DNA of 64,000 bases. Origin: Hyphomonas sp. TMED17 (GTDB taxonomy: Bacteria; Pseudomonadota; Alphaproteobacteria; Caulobacterales; Hyphomonadaceae). Shown here in pieces: positions 26,982 to 36,279 of the stretch. The notes beneath the pieces are model-generated. The model made no database searches, was not told the origin of the DNA, and saw only the letters and a list, made by a program, of their open reading frames with translations. Made by a program: the position numbers and the translations under genes. The stretch is from positions 487,210-551,209 of the forward strand of contig NHBW01000006.1 of NCBI GenBank assembly GCA_002172915.1. Reading direction: 5' to 3'. Every line of letters begins with the position of its first letter. The first letter of the stretch is position 1.

Positions 26982-27569
26982 CTACAGTGCCGCCTCAACG
27001 GACGTTACTTCTGGAACATACGCTTTGAGCATGTTCTCAATTCCCTGTTTGAGCGTGAATGTCGAAGAGGGACAACCGGCACAAGCACCGCGCATGGAGA
27101 GATGGACTGCGCCGGTCTCAGGTTCAAACCGGTGGAATACAATATCACCGCCATCCTGTGCTACTGCAGGCCGAACGCGGGTTTCGATCAGTTCGATGAT
27201 TTCGCCGACAATTTCTGCTGTGTCGCCCTCATAATCGTCCACGGAACCAGCGGTCTCGGACATGCCGGACTGGTTTACTTCCTCGTCCATAACCGGAAGA
27301 CCGGCCACGAAATGATCCATAATTGCTGCGAGCGCCATCGGGCGAACATGCTTCCAGTCGGCTGCCTCAGCTTTGGTTAAAGAGATAAAATCACGCCCCA
27401 GAAAGACCCGGGCAATCCCTTCGACATCAAATAGCGATTGCGCCAGCGGGCTGATTCCTGCTTCTCCGATTCCCGCGAAATCAAACGGACCATCATCACC
27501 GGTCACCAACTGACCCGGTAGAAATTTGACGGTATCAGGATTAGGCGTTGCTTCGGTTTGAATGAACAT
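26982..27569 (-). CDS. NifU-like Fe-S scaffold/carrier (Nfu1/NfuA type)
   Basis: Delivers [4Fe-4S] clusters to apo-enzymes. The N-terminal Nfu_N domain starts MFIQTEATPNPDTVKFLPG, a signature of the mitochondrial Nfu1/alphaproteobacterial form, and the C-terminal NifU domain carries ARGACAGCPSST-like CxxC (here GACAGCPSS) with LKQGIENMLK. The 195-aa size is normal. Convergent with the ABC-F gene, separated by 14 bases. Aconitase and other Fe-S enzymes in the window are plausible clients. Confidence 0.95.
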   Translation of the reverse strand: MFIQTEATPNPDTVKFLPGQLVTGDDGPFDFAGIGEAGISPLAQSLFDVEGIARVFLGRDFISLTKAEAADWKHVRPMALAAIMDHFVAGLPVMDEEVNQSGMSETAGSVDDYEGDTAEIVGEIIELIETRVRPAVAQDGGDIVFHRFEPETGAVHLSMRGACAGCPSSTFTLKQGIENMLKAYVPEVTSVEAAL

Positions 27570-27622
27570 GGCGTGCGAGGTCCTATTTTTCGTGACCCGT
27601 CGGAGATGGCGCTCCGGCCGGC

Positions 27623-28552
27623 TTATTTCAAGTTCACACTGATAGCCAAACTGTTACTCGCCGTCGAGATCGGCCTGCCATTCTGATCATTGAGCGTGTC
27701 CGACAGTAAGACCGTCTTGTTGGACGCACGCGCGATCAGTTCAGCCATTCGCGCCGGGTGGTTGGACAGAAACATACCATTGCCATCTGGGTTGCTAATA
27801 ATCAGCGGGTTAAATGTAGCGGCCTGGCGCCAGGCAATGACCGTCTGCTCAAGGACGTAGGAATGGACGATATTTTGAAACAGGCTCGGTTCGTCCTGTT
27901 CAAGGGCAAGCAGCAGCTGGCTAACAACGTGGGCGTAAGCGCGCGCGCGATAAATGGCTTGAATGTCAGCTTCCGCAGCTGGCCATCCATCGGTTTGTTC
28001 CGTGGATACGTTTAAGCCCTGCTGCAGGCTATCGGCCCAATGGGTATAAGTGTCCAAACGCGCCGTTACTGCCTGGGAGTCAGTTGCTGCCGTGGCGAGG
28101 CCTCGCATAAGCCGACCGTCATAGCTGCGCAGCGCCTCTGTCGCTGCGACAAGACGAGGCTTGGCCAATACCGAAGCCTTTGGGAGTAATAATCGGGAAG
28201 CGGCTCCGAGATCGGTATCGGCGCGGCCATTCCGGTCCGGTGCAAGCTCTGCCATCAAAGCGGTATTATCCGACAGTGCAGAGATGATGCCATTCTGCCA
28301 GGCGGGGACGCCAACCAGACGGGCCTTAGGGTGCCAGTCTGGGAGGTCGGTCGAGATACCGGCACCCTGCAACTCACGGTCGACGAGTTGCAGCATTGTG
28401 CCGGCTTCAGCGGAGGCCCAGTTTTTCGCCTGGGAGAGCGTGATATTGCGGGTGTCTATCCGATGGCTGACAACGATGGCTGCAGCATAGCCGACAGAAG
28501 TGATTGTGGCTGCTAAAACAGCAAGAAGGGTGACTGTGTTTTTTCCGATCAT
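27623..28552 (-). CDS. DUF2333-like membrane-anchored protein
   Basis: About 309 aa with a single N-terminal helix (residues about 7-27) and a periplasmic, mostly helical domain. The C-terminal block NPLIISNPDGNGMFLSNHPARMAELIARA resembles, from memory, the end of DUF2333 proteins, where a FANH-like motif precedes a helical stretch; the assignment is tentative. ATG 28552 was chosen; a TTG at 28594 would extend it by 14 residues. Neighbours are an HSL esterase and another single-helix protein of unknown family on the same strand, with wide gaps. Confidence 0.5.
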   Translation of the reverse strand: MIGKNTVTLLAVLAATITSVGYAAAIVVSHRIDTRNITLSQAKNWASAEAGTMLQLVDRELQGAGISTDLPDWHPKARLVGVPAWQNGIISALSDNTALMAELAPDRNGRADTDLGAASRLLLPKASVLAKPRLVAATEALRSYDGRLMRGLATAATDSQAVTARLDTYTHWADSLQQGLNVSTEQTDGWPAAEADIQAIYRARAYAHVVSQLLLALEQDEPSLFQNIVHSYVLEQTVIAWRQAATFNPLIISNPDGNGMFLSNHPARMAELIARASNKTVLLSDTLNDQNGRPISTASNSLAISVNLK

Positions 28553-28830
28553 TGTTCGGATCGTATCCAATTCTGTTTCGAATGCCCGCGCCAAGCCGAT
28601 TCATAAAACTGATTCGGTATCGTCGCGGATTTCTTTAATCGCCGTTATGACTGCCGCGTTCATCGATCGTTTCGTATGCGAATCCGTCCTATCACGTCCC
28701 AGCCCTGCAGCGCATAAACTCCTAATCGCTATGGTTCAATATTATTATATATTTTTATTTCGCGTTATGACGATTGATCTGAACAAAAAATGAACGGTAT
28801 CTTTGTCTGCGATCATATAAAGCGCTTAGA

Positions 28831-29796
28831 TCAGGGCTTACTGTGCGTCCCGAACGCCGCCGCAATTTTTAAACCGGCCTCGCGAATCGCATCTCGCGCA
28901 CTGGTTGAAACGCCTGTCAGATTCATGAAACCATGCACCATATCTGCATGTTCTCTGACTGTAACGGCGATGCCGTGTGCCGCCAGCTTGTCAGCATAAG
29001 CGAAGCCTTCATCTTTCAAGGGGTCCCAGCCGCAAAGCACCAGATGGGCCGGACAGAGCGCTCGAAAATTATCTAGTGCGGCAAATAGTGGCGACACTCT
29101 TTCATCCATCCTGTCGGCAGGGTCTGCGACATAGGCATCGCGGAAATAATCGAATAGTTGCGGCGACAGAAACATGCCGCCCTCCTGCCATCGTCGCGGT
29201 TTGGTGCGAATGTCGGAAAATTGGAGTAACGGGTAAAGTAAGAGCTGGAAGGCTGGTGCCTGCAGGCCGCGTTTAAGCGTTTGCTGGGCAAGAAAGGCGG
29301 CCAGGTTGCCGCCGGCACTATCGCCGGCAACGGCCAGTTTTTCGGGCTTAAAGCCGATCGTTTCGCCGTGTTCGAGCAACCAGGTCCAGGCCATCATGGC
29401 ATCGTCATGCGCCGCCGGAAATTTGTGTGTGGGCGCGCGGCGGTAATCGATAGCCAGAAGGCGGCAGCGTGCGCTGTCAGCAAGCCGCCGGCAGATAACA
29501 TCATGACTATCAAGATCGCCAAGAACGAAACCGCCACCATGGAAAAACAAGATTCCGGGCCCCGCATTTTGTTCGGCTGCCATCGGAACATAGAGGCGGC
29601 TGTTAAGCCGGTGGGACTCCGGGCCAATGGTAAGATTTGAAACCTCAGCCAACTGGGGCAGGTCTGGTTCGACGGCACGGCGGGCCTGCATGAAGCTTTC
29701 ACGAATAAGGTTAAGCGACAATTTCAGAGTCGGATGACCGGAGCGGTCCAAGCCGAGTGAGTTGAACCAGGTCTGTAAAGGATTGAAATTTGCCAT
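28831..29796 (-). CDS. Alpha/beta hydrolase, HSL (family IV) esterase
   Basis: Carboxylesterase of the hormone-sensitive-lipase family, 321 aa. The oxyanion-hole HGGG is at residues 86-89, the nucleophile Ser160 in GDSAGGN, the acid in GWDPLKDEG and the base in HGFMNL. No signal peptide, so probably cytoplasmic. GGAG precedes the ATG at about 14 bases. Substrates are likely short-chain esters; no context narrows this. Confidence 0.93.
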   Translation of the reverse strand: MANFNPLQTWFNSLGLDRSGHPTLKLSLNLIRESFMQARRAVEPDLPQLAEVSNLTIGPESHRLNSRLYVPMAAEQNAGPGILFFHGGGFVLGDLDSHDVICRRLADSARCRLLAIDYRRAPTHKFPAAHDDAMMAWTWLLEHGETIGFKPEKLAVAGDSAGGNLAAFLAQQTLKRGLQAPAFQLLLYPLLQFSDIRTKPRRWQEGGMFLSPQLFDYFRDAYVADPADRMDERVSPLFAALDNFRALCPAHLVLCGWDPLKDEGFAYADKLAAHGIAVTVREHADMVHGFMNLTGVSTSARDAIREAGLKIAAAFGTHSKP

Positions 29797-29871
29797 AGGA
29801 GGTCAGCTCCGGTCGGAAACGCAACCTACTTGTTCACACGGCTTTATTCGCTCGGAAAGGGGTTGTCCGTT

Positions 29872-30759
29872 TCAATCGATAAAAAAATAGTTCCGGATTA
29901 GATAGAGCGCATAATCGACGCGTCCGGAAAATACGGCGGGCAGTAATTCCGCAAGCACACGGTTGTTAACTTGCGATGGCAAGTTACGCGAGAGCATGAC
30001 AAAGGCCTGGCCTGCTTCGCATACATTAATACCCCGAACTGCATTTTGCATCGCGGCGTAGCTCTGGCCTTCAGCGTAACTAAAATTGGCAATCGAAACG
30101 GCGAGCATCCAGTCGTCTGCGGCAAGTCTGCGACCGGCTTGCTGCACGAGCAATTTGTCACGTGCCGTCCGGCGGCCATGGAAAACCGGTTTGCGACGGG
30201 CCTTTGTTGCGGCTTCGAGGATGGTCGCGGTCCAGTCGAGAAGCCAGTCATACCCAACAGGGTCGGCAGCGAAAACGGCGATCGCAGCCGGCAGGACATC
30301 TGTATCATTCAATCGTACAACTCTGGCGATGCGTGGGGCGCTGCACCAGTCTGATCCGCTGGCCGAGAGCAGACCAAGACCGTGTTCGACCTTATTCAGG
30401 ATACGCTGATAATCCGCGCTTTCGATGTTTGGCATATGTATCGCTGCGTCTGACAGCGCCTGTATGGCGGTCTGGAGTGTCCGATAGCGTCGGATGGGTC
30501 GCTGGTCTGGCGATATATATTGCTCGCCATCATCGAAGAGCCGACGGGCGGCGGCGGCATCGAAGGCTTGCAGGCTTTGTAAGAAAGCTTCGGTTCCGGC
30601 TGAGCCTGTTTTTGGCAATGTCTGGTTTACAAGCCGGGAGGGAGCGGGCCGGTCAACACTGACCGCACGCAGCGCCAGGCTGGTCAGCCCGAGAAATGCG
30701 ACCATTGTGATGGCGAATATACACAGCCCGGTGGTCAGGCTTGCCGTTGGCCTGGTCAT
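29872..30759 (-). CDS. Single-pass membrane-anchored protein of unknown family
   Basis: I do not recognise this 295-aa protein. It has one N-terminal helix (residues about 8-30) and a largely helical periplasmic part with three cysteines and a hydrophobic C-terminal end (RVDYALYLIRNYFFID). Its domain plan (one anchor, then about 250 helical residues) is like the DUF2333-like protein on the other side of the esterase, but I see no convincing sequence similarity between them. ATG 30759 preferred over TTG 30798. Confidence 0.6.
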   Translation of the reverse strand: MTRPTASLTTGLCIFAITMVAFLGLTSLALRAVSVDRPAPSRLVNQTLPKTGSAGTEAFLQSLQAFDAAAARRLFDDGEQYISPDQRPIRRYRTLQTAIQALSDAAIHMPNIESADYQRILNKVEHGLGLLSASGSDWCSAPRIARVVRLNDTDVLPAAIAVFAADPVGYDWLLDWTATILEAATKARRKPVFHGRRTARDKLLVQQAGRRLAADDWMLAVSIANFSYAEGQSYAAMQNAVRGINVCEAGQAFVMLSRNLPSQVNNRVLAELLPAVFSGRVDYALYLIRNYFFID

Positions 30760-31062
30760 CACATTCAAATCTCTTATTGCCTGTCCGTGTCCTAGCAAAA
30801 CCGCGTCGCATTATTTGCGGGGCGCGCTGAAAGCCGTGACCCGACAAACGCAGCCGCACATCGGCAAATTAGCCTTTTGAGGCGGCTAGTACAATGCCGG
30901 GTCATAACGGTAACCGGATCAGTTACGACGTGTAAGTCCCCTTATTGCTCTGCCGGCGCCAGCAGACCACCTGAACCGAATTTGAAGCAGCGGCTCCAAA
31001 TCTGTTCAGTTTTAGCCGCGTAAACCGGTCGCCAACATCATCTTAGAAAAAGGAGAAGATAG
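30760..31062. other. Gene-free divergent region before the crystallin gene
   Basis: About 300 bases between two divergent genes. It must hold promoters for both, but I see no strong promoter boxes, repeats or RNA gene. An AAAAAGGAGAAG ribosome site ends it. Confidence 0.5.
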
Positions 31063-31638
31063 ATGACGATCTTTTTGCGGCCGATGATTTTACTGGCAAC
31101 TGCCGGCTTAGTGACGGGTGTGGCCCTCGCCGACCGAGGGCATGGTGCAGGCGGACATGATCGCCACCGTGACCAGTTTCGTGCGGAGGTCTACGTCGAT
31201 CCTGATTTTCGCGGGCGGTCTTTGAGTTTATACGAGCCGGTCAGTAACATGTCGCGCCTGCGTTTTAATGACACGATTTCATCGATCCGTCTGACAGGGC
31301 GCTGGGAAATCTGTTCCGATCCGAATTTTACGGGGCGGTGCCGAATTCTGAATAATTCTGACCGGCGTCTGTCCCATATCCGGATGAATGATAATATCTC
31401 GTCAATACGCCCGCTCCACAATCGCGGTGGACCGCGCTTTGGCGACCGCCACAGACGGTCGGAGTTTCTGTCGGGTTCCGATGTCGTCTTCTATCCGGCG
31501 CCGACCGGACGGCGCGGCAACCGTGTCCGCTCGCATCGGGTTTCGGCAAATGAGTTTTGCCGCCGCCAAGGTCACCGGCGCGCTGTATATAGCAATCGCT
31601 CCAGCCGGCACCTGACCGACATTCTGTGCCAGAAATAA
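31063..31638 (+). CDS. Secreted beta/gamma-crystallin-fold protein
   Basis: Signal peptide (residues 1-23, cleavage after VALA), a short His/Gly/Arg-rich linker, then two Greek-key repeats at about 42-78 and 80-117: VYVDPDFRGRSLSL and ICSDPNFTGRCRIL starts, each ending in the consensus calcium motif (N/D)(N/D)xx(S/T)S, NDTISS at 69-74 and NDNISS at 109-114. A basic, arginine-rich C-terminal segment of about 70 residues with two cysteines follows and is unassigned. Calcium binding is predicted by the motif; role unknown (matrix, inhibitor and stress functions are all known in the fold). Confidence 0.88.
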   Translation: MTIFLRPMILLATAGLVTGVALADRGHGAGGHDRHRDQFRAEVYVDPDFRGRSLSLYEPVSNMSRLRFNDTISSIRLTGRWEICSDPNFTGRCRILNNSDRRLSHIRMNDNISSIRPLHNRGGPRFGDRHRRSEFLSGSDVVFYPAPTGRRGNRVRSHRVSANEFCRRQGHRRAVYSNRSSRHLTDILCQK

Positions 31639-31641
31639 TGA

Positions 31642-33480
31642 CTAGCTCTGTAGGCCGGGCTGACCGTCAAATGGGTCATGCTCGGCCACAAGATGTCCGT
31701 CTTCAACTTCGATAAGTTTTGGCGAATACTGCTCGGCATCCGGGTCGTCGATCAGTTTTGATTTGAGGAAACGAAGAGGCGACCGGCTATCAAGCGGGCT
31801 CGGTAGATCCCCTTCCAGCGTAACCCTTTCCCGCGCTCTTTCGGTTGCTGGATCGGCGGTCGGAACAGCTGAAATCAGCGCCTGAGTATAAGGATGCTGT
31901 GCTTTCTCATAAATCGCGTCGCGGTCTGCCATTTCAACAACTTTGCCGAGATAAAGCACCATGACGCGATGGCTGATCTCGCGAACAACTGATAAATCAT
32001 GCGATATAAAGATCATCGCCAGACCGAGGGATTTTTGTAGTTCGATTAAAAGGTCAACGACTTTCGCCTGCACCGATACATCAAGCGCCGATACGGCTTC
32101 ATCACAGACCAGCAGTCGCGGCCCGACAATCATCGCGCGGGCAATTCCAACCCGCTGGTTCTGACCGCCTGATAATTCATGCGGATAACGGTTAATTAAA
32201 GCCGGATCCAGGCCAACGGCCGGCATCATTTCCAGAACTTTCCGTTCCCGTTCGGCCGCTGTCATGTCCGGGCTGTGCACGGTCAATGGCTCGGCAATTG
32301 AGGTCCCGATCGTCATTCTAGGATTGAGGCTGGCAAGTGGATCCTGGAATACGATTTGTAAGTCGCTGCGAAGCTGCCGCATCGAAGCTTTATCGATATT
32401 TGAAATATCCCGCCCGAGCCAGGCGATCTGGCCGCTTTTTTGCGGCAGTAGTTTCAGGACTGCCCGCGCCAAAGTTGACTTGCCACAGCCGGATTCGCCG
32501 ACAATGCCGAGCGTTTCGCGGGCATGCAGGTCGAAACTGACGCCATCAACAGCGCGCAGCGCTTTCTGACCGCTGAAAAGGCCCTCGCCTTTCTGGATTG
32601 AGAACTGGACTTTTAGATCCTTGGCGCTCAGCAACGGGGTCTCGGACCGTTGCGGCGGAGGGGTCAGGCTCGGTCGCCCTGGGCGCTCGACCTGATCAAG
32701 CCGCGGGACGGCATCGAGCAGCATCTTAGTATATTCATGGCCAGGATTATAAAAAATATCATCCGTAGTACCGGTTTCGACAATCTTGCCGTGCCGCATA
32801 ACTACAACCCGGTCGCACATGCGGGCAACGACCCCCATATCATGGGTAATCAGTGCAATGCCTGTATTTGTTTCCCGCTTAAGATCATTCATCAAATCGA
32901 GGACTTGCGCCTGGACCGTCACATCGAGTGCGGTGGTCGGTTCGTCGGCAAGCAGCATTTTTGGGTCACACAGCATGGCGATCGCAACCATGACCCGCTG
33001 TCTCATACCACCTGACAATTCGTGCGGGAATTGATCCATACGCCGACGCGCTTCCGGTATTCTAACATTCTCAAGCCAGTCAACACAGGTTTTGGTCGCA
33101 ACTTCGCCTTGCAGTCCTTGATGGAGCGCCAGAACCTCACGCATTTGCGCGCCGACCGTCATATGCGGGGTTAGGCTGGTTAGCGGATTTTGAAAAATCA
33201 TCGCCATTTCTGCGCCCCGAATGCGGCGCATGGCGTCTTCGTCAGCGGTCAGCATGTCGGTGCCGTCGAATGTTACACGGCCGGAAGCTGTGCCATTATC
33301 CGCTAGCAATCCCATTGCTGCGAGTACGGTCTGTGACTTCCCCGACCCTGATTCCCCGACAATCCCGACACATTCGCCTGTTGAAATCGAGAAATTCGTG
33401 CCTTTGACAGCATTCACAATGCCATCCGGGGTGGTGAAATCGACCCTCAGGTCCTCGACAGACAGTATCGGTTTATCCAA
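31642..33480 (-). CDS. Double ATP-binding protein of peptide/nickel-type ABC importer (DppDF/YejF-like)
   Basis: Fused cassettes of 612 aa. Walker [11 protein letters not shown] and [11 protein letters not shown], signatures LSGGMRQRV and [15 protein letters not shown], Walker [15 protein letters not shown] and [14 protein letters not shown]. The C-terminal segment after the second cassette aligns with the OppD/DppF region but the usual cysteines of that region (GCxFxxRC type) are replaced ([11 protein letters not shown]). TTG start supported by AGGAG. No permease or binding-protein gene is adjacent, so its transporter partners must lie elsewhere. Confidence 0.92.
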   Translation of the reverse strand: MDKPILSVEDLRVDFTTPDGIVNAVKGTNFSISTGECVGIVGESGSGKSQTVLAAMGLLADNGTASGRVTFDGTDMLTADEDAMRRIRGAEMAMIFQNPLTSLTPHMTVGAQMREVLALHQGLQGEVATKTCVDWLENVRIPEARRRMDQFPHELSGGMRQRVMVAIAMLCDPKMLLADEPTTALDVTVQAQVLDLMNDLKRETNTGIALITHDMGVVARMCDRVVVMRHGKIVETGTTDDIFYNPGHEYTKMLLDAVPRLDQVERPGRPSLTPPPQRSETPLLSAKDLKVQFSIQKGEGLFSGQKALRAVDGVSFDLHARETLGIVGESGCGKSTLARAVLKLLPQKSGQIAWLGRDISNIDKASMRQLRSDLQIVFQDPLASLNPRMTIGTSIAEPLTVHSPDMTAAERERKVLEMMPAVGLDPALINRYPHELSGGQNQRVGIARAMIVGPRLLVCDEAVSALDVSVQAKVVDLLIELQKSLGLAMIFISHDLSVVREISHRVMVLYLGKVVEMADRDAIYEKAQHPYTQALISAVPTADPATERARERVTLEGDLPSPLDSRSPLRFLKSKLIDDPDAEQYSPKLIEVEDGHLVAEHDPFDGQPGLQS

Positions 33481-33676
33481 TGCTCAACTCCTGTTTAAAT
33501 AGCAGACCGCCAAAGGAACTCTAAAACTCAAAATGTCAACTTAGATCTGATATTCGAGCTTGCCTCCCGAAGTTGATCACAGCGTCCCAACAGACTTGCC
33601 CTTGGGAGAGACATTGATCAGACTGTGACTATGGTCTTTCTAGGGCCACAATTTAACCTCTGGAGGCGGTGATCTC

Positions 33677-34813
33677 ATGCCTGTAATGCGATTTCTTAAT
33701 ACTTGCGTTTTTGATCATGGGGCAGTGGCCCGGCTTGAAAAAACACTCAAAGGTCATGGTGTCAGCCGGCCGTTTATTGTGACGGATCCGGGGATTAAAG
33801 CGGTTGGATTGCTCGACCGTATCATCGCATGTCTGGGCGATATCGAACCGGCTCATATCTTCGCCGACACGGTTGCCAATCCGACCGAAGATCAGGCGAT
33901 CGAAACCGCAAACCTTTACAGCGCGACAAAAGCTGACGGTGTGATCGCTGTTGGCGGTGGCTCCAGCATGGATCTAGCAAAGGCGATGGCTCTGCTGGCA
34001 AGCCATGGCGGTCCGCTGTCTGATTATGCGGCCATTGCTGGCGGGATGCGGTTGATTAAGAAGCTACCGCCAGTTGTTGCGATCCCGACCACGGCGGGAA
34101 CAGGCTCGGAAGTTTCTGTCGGATTCATAAACACGTTGAATAATGGCCGAAAGGAAACCTATTCCTCACCATTTCTTATCCCCGACACGGCGATTTGCGA
34201 TCCCGAGCTGACATTGGGATTACCGGCCGGCCTTACAGCTGCCACTGGAATGGACGCGGTCACGCATTGTATTGAAGCCTTTCTGACGCCAATGGTCAGC
34301 CCTCCGGCCGAGGGCATTGCGCTTGATGGTCTGACCCGGTCGGTCGGAGATGGTGCCCTGAAACAGGCTGTCGCAGACGGGCAGAACAAAGATGCCAGAT
34401 GGGATATGATGATGGCGAGCTATGAGGGCGCGCTTGCATTTACCAAAGGACTGGGTGGCGTACATGCGCTTTCGCATGCGGCAGGCCGGCTTAAAGAAAA
34501 GAAGCTGCACCATGGCACGCTGAATGCGATTTTCCTGCCGCACTTATTACGGCATGTGGATGGCGCGGCCCCGGACAAATTTGCGCGGCTCCGGTTTGCG
34601 ATGGGGCTGAAAGGAAATGCGGATATTGGTGACGCAATTGCGACACTGAATGCCGAAATCGGTATTCCCGAAGACCTTAAGGCGATTGGCCTCGAGGCGG
34701 CCGACGGACCGGGTATTGTCGAATTTGCCTTGGCAGATCTGGCGCACGCCGGGAATGTCCGCCCGTTTGACCAGCAGGATTATGAAATTCTGTTCGAAAA
34801 GGCGCTTGGCTAG
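33677..34813 (+). CDS. Iron-containing alcohol dehydrogenase
   Basis: Group III Fe-ADH, 378 aa, NAD(P)-dependent oxidoreductase on alcohols or hydroxyacids. The nucleotide loop VGGGSSMDLAKA is near residue 93, followed by AIPTTAGTGSEVS; metal ligands Asp and His appear in GMDAVTHCIEAF, then GGVHALSHAAG and KLHHGTLNA. A GGAGGCGG ribosome site fits ATG 33677. Substrate is not predictable; other family members use butanol, 1,3-propanediol, 4-hydroxybutyrate or maleylacetate. Confidence 0.93.
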   Translation: MPVMRFLNTCVFDHGAVARLEKTLKGHGVSRPFIVTDPGIKAVGLLDRIIACLGDIEPAHIFADTVANPTEDQAIETANLYSATKADGVIAVGGGSSMDLAKAMALLASHGGPLSDYAAIAGGMRLIKKLPPVVAIPTTAGTGSEVSVGFINTLNNGRKETYSSPFLIPDTAICDPELTLGLPAGLTAATGMDAVTHCIEAFLTPMVSPPAEGIALDGLTRSVGDGALKQAVADGQNKDARWDMMMASYEGALAFTKGLGGVHALSHAAGRLKEKKLHHGTLNAIFLPHLLRHVDGAAPDKFARLRFAMGLKGNADIGDAIATLNAEIGIPEDLKAIGLEAADGPGIVEFALADLAHAGNVRPFDQQDYEILFEKALG

Positions 34814-34825
34814 TCGGGCGGGTTC

Positions 34826-34900
34826 GGTCTGAAGCGCAGGGTCCTGAAACACAGGGTCCTGAAGTACGGGGCTGTGCAGTATTGGGGCCTCAAATACTGG
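34826..34900. repeat. Degenerate 15-nt tandem repeat in the gap before tolQ
   Basis: Five units of 15 bases. The second and third (34841-34855, 34856-34870) share GTCCTGAA and differ at four positions; the others are degenerate. On the + strand one frame reads GLKRR-VLKHR-VLKYG-like pentapeptides. They fill part of the 314-base gap 34814-35127; the rest shows nothing recognisable, although it must carry the tol operon promoter. Confidence 0.6.
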
Positions 34901-35127
34901 CGAAACGCAATTGACCGGGTGCCGGGGGGCAATGGTCGGGCTTGATCGGTGATCATATGCATCGCAACTGCATTTTATGGCAGCAATTTTCAGATAAAAT
35001 CCGTTAGATGGCAGAATTGTCACGTTTCCGCCCGATTTCAGCTTAAAAGATGTTTCAGGCTGGGGTGGAACCAGAAGCCAAATGAGTTTTGCGACCGGAA
35101 ATAACTTTCAGAAATGGGTATTGAGAT

Positions 35128-35826
35128 ATGGAGCAGGAGAGCCTCGGTTCGATAAGTGGTGAGGCCACTTTTAGCATGGTTGGATTATTGCTCGAGGCTG
35201 ACATCATCGTCAAACTCGTTTTGATTATCCTGCTAATTGCCAGCGTATGGTCATGGGCCGTGATTGCCGACAAGTATCGGGTCATTGGCAGGGCCCGAAA
35301 ACGCGCGGGTATCTTTGAAGAAGCCTTCTGGGGCGGTCGTGTGGATGGCTTTGACCTACGTCCTGGCCAAGTGCCTGATAATGCATCGGCCCGGCTGTTT
35401 GCCTCGATCGCGCGCGAGTGGCGCGATGCGAAAACTATTGGTCCCCAGGAGCATGGCGCACTGGTGTCGCGGGCTGAACGCTCGATGCGGGCCAGCGTTG
35501 ACCGTGAAATTGCAGACGTCGGATCAGGCCTCGGTGTTCTGGCGACAGTGGGGTCAGTATCAGCTTTTATTGGTTTGTTCGGCACGGTCTGGGGAATTAT
35601 GAACGCGTTTCTTAATATCGAAGCCAAACAGGACCCTAGCCTGGCGGTTGTGGCCGGACCAATTGCAGAAGCCTTGTTCGCGACAGGAATGGGGCTGGTG
35701 GCGGCTATCCCGGCCCTCATTTATTATAATAAGTTTTCTGGCGATCTGAACCGGTATGCCGATTCCCTCGACGCGTTCAGCCAGGACATTCTGGTCCGGC
35801 TATCGCGTCGTGTGGGCGAGGGCTAG
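35128..35826 (+). CDS. tolQ: Tol-Pal system proton-channel subunit TolQ
   Basis: Inner-membrane component of the Tol motor that pulls the outer membrane inward at division. Three helices: about residues 26-46, a central one near 134-156 (LGVLATVGSVSAFIGLFGTVWGIMNAF) and 175-195 (ALFATGMGLVAAIPALIYYNKF). These hold the ExbB/TolQ family residues. 232 aa. YbgC, often upstream in other bacteria, is missing. First gene of tolQRAB-pal-cpoB. Confidence 0.96.
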   Translation: MEQESLGSISGEATFSMVGLLLEADIIVKLVLIILLIASVWSWAVIADKYRVIGRARKRAGIFEEAFWGGRVDGFDLRPGQVPDNASARLFASIAREWRDAKTIGPQEHGALVSRAERSMRASVDREIADVGSGLGVLATVGSVSAFIGLFGTVWGIMNAFLNIEAKQDPSLAVVAGPIAEALFATGMGLVAAIPALIYYNKFSGDLNRYADSLDAFSQDILVRLSRRVGEG

Positions 35827-35829
35827 TCG

Positions 35830-36276
35830 ATGGCTGGATCGATTGGACAAAACGCGGGCGCGCGAGGCCGGCGGGCGATGAATGCCGAGATCAATGTTAC
35901 GCCATTGGTTGATGTAATGCTGGTTTTGTTGATTGTTTTTATGATCACCGCTCCGCTTCTAACGACCGGTGTCGATGTTAGCCTGCCTAAGACGGTGGCT
36001 CAGAAGCTGCCGCCGGCGACCGAATTGCCGCTTTCGGTTTCGGTCGACAGTGACGGCCAGATTTACATTCAGGATAGCGTGGCGGAACTGGATGAGCTGA
36101 CGTCCAAACTTTATGCGATTACCGAAGCGGGATATGAGGAAAGAATATTCTTGCGCGGCGATGCGGACGTTGATTATGGCCGCGTGATGCAGGTTCTCTC
36201 GAAATTGCAGGTGGCTGGTTTCCGTAATGTTTCGTTGGTGACTGATCCCAAGGCAAATTTGGGTGGGAATCAATAG
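35830..36276 (+). CDS. tolR: Tol-Pal system protein TolR
   Basis: Proton-translocating partner of TolQ, 148 aa. One transmembrane helix carries the essential Asp in INVTPLVDVMLVLLIVFMI (Asp about residue 26), followed by the periplasmic ExbD/TolR domain with LSVSVDSDGQIYIQD and FLRGDADVDYGRVM. Starts 3 bases after the tolQ stop. Confidence 0.96.
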   Translation: MAGSIGQNAGARGRRAMNAEINVTPLVDVMLVLLIVFMITAPLLTTGVDVSLPKTVAQKLPPATELPLSVSVDSDGQIYIQDSVAELDELTSKLYAITEAGYEERIFLRGDADVDYGRVMQVLSKLQVAGFRNVSLVTDPKANLGGNQ

Positions 36277-36279
36277 AGA

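Noticed and set aside
34547-35023. 158-codon minus-strand frame across the iron-ADH end and the 15-nt repeat
   Set aside because: Runs antisense through a real gene; its repeat peptide is a by-product of the DNA repeat.
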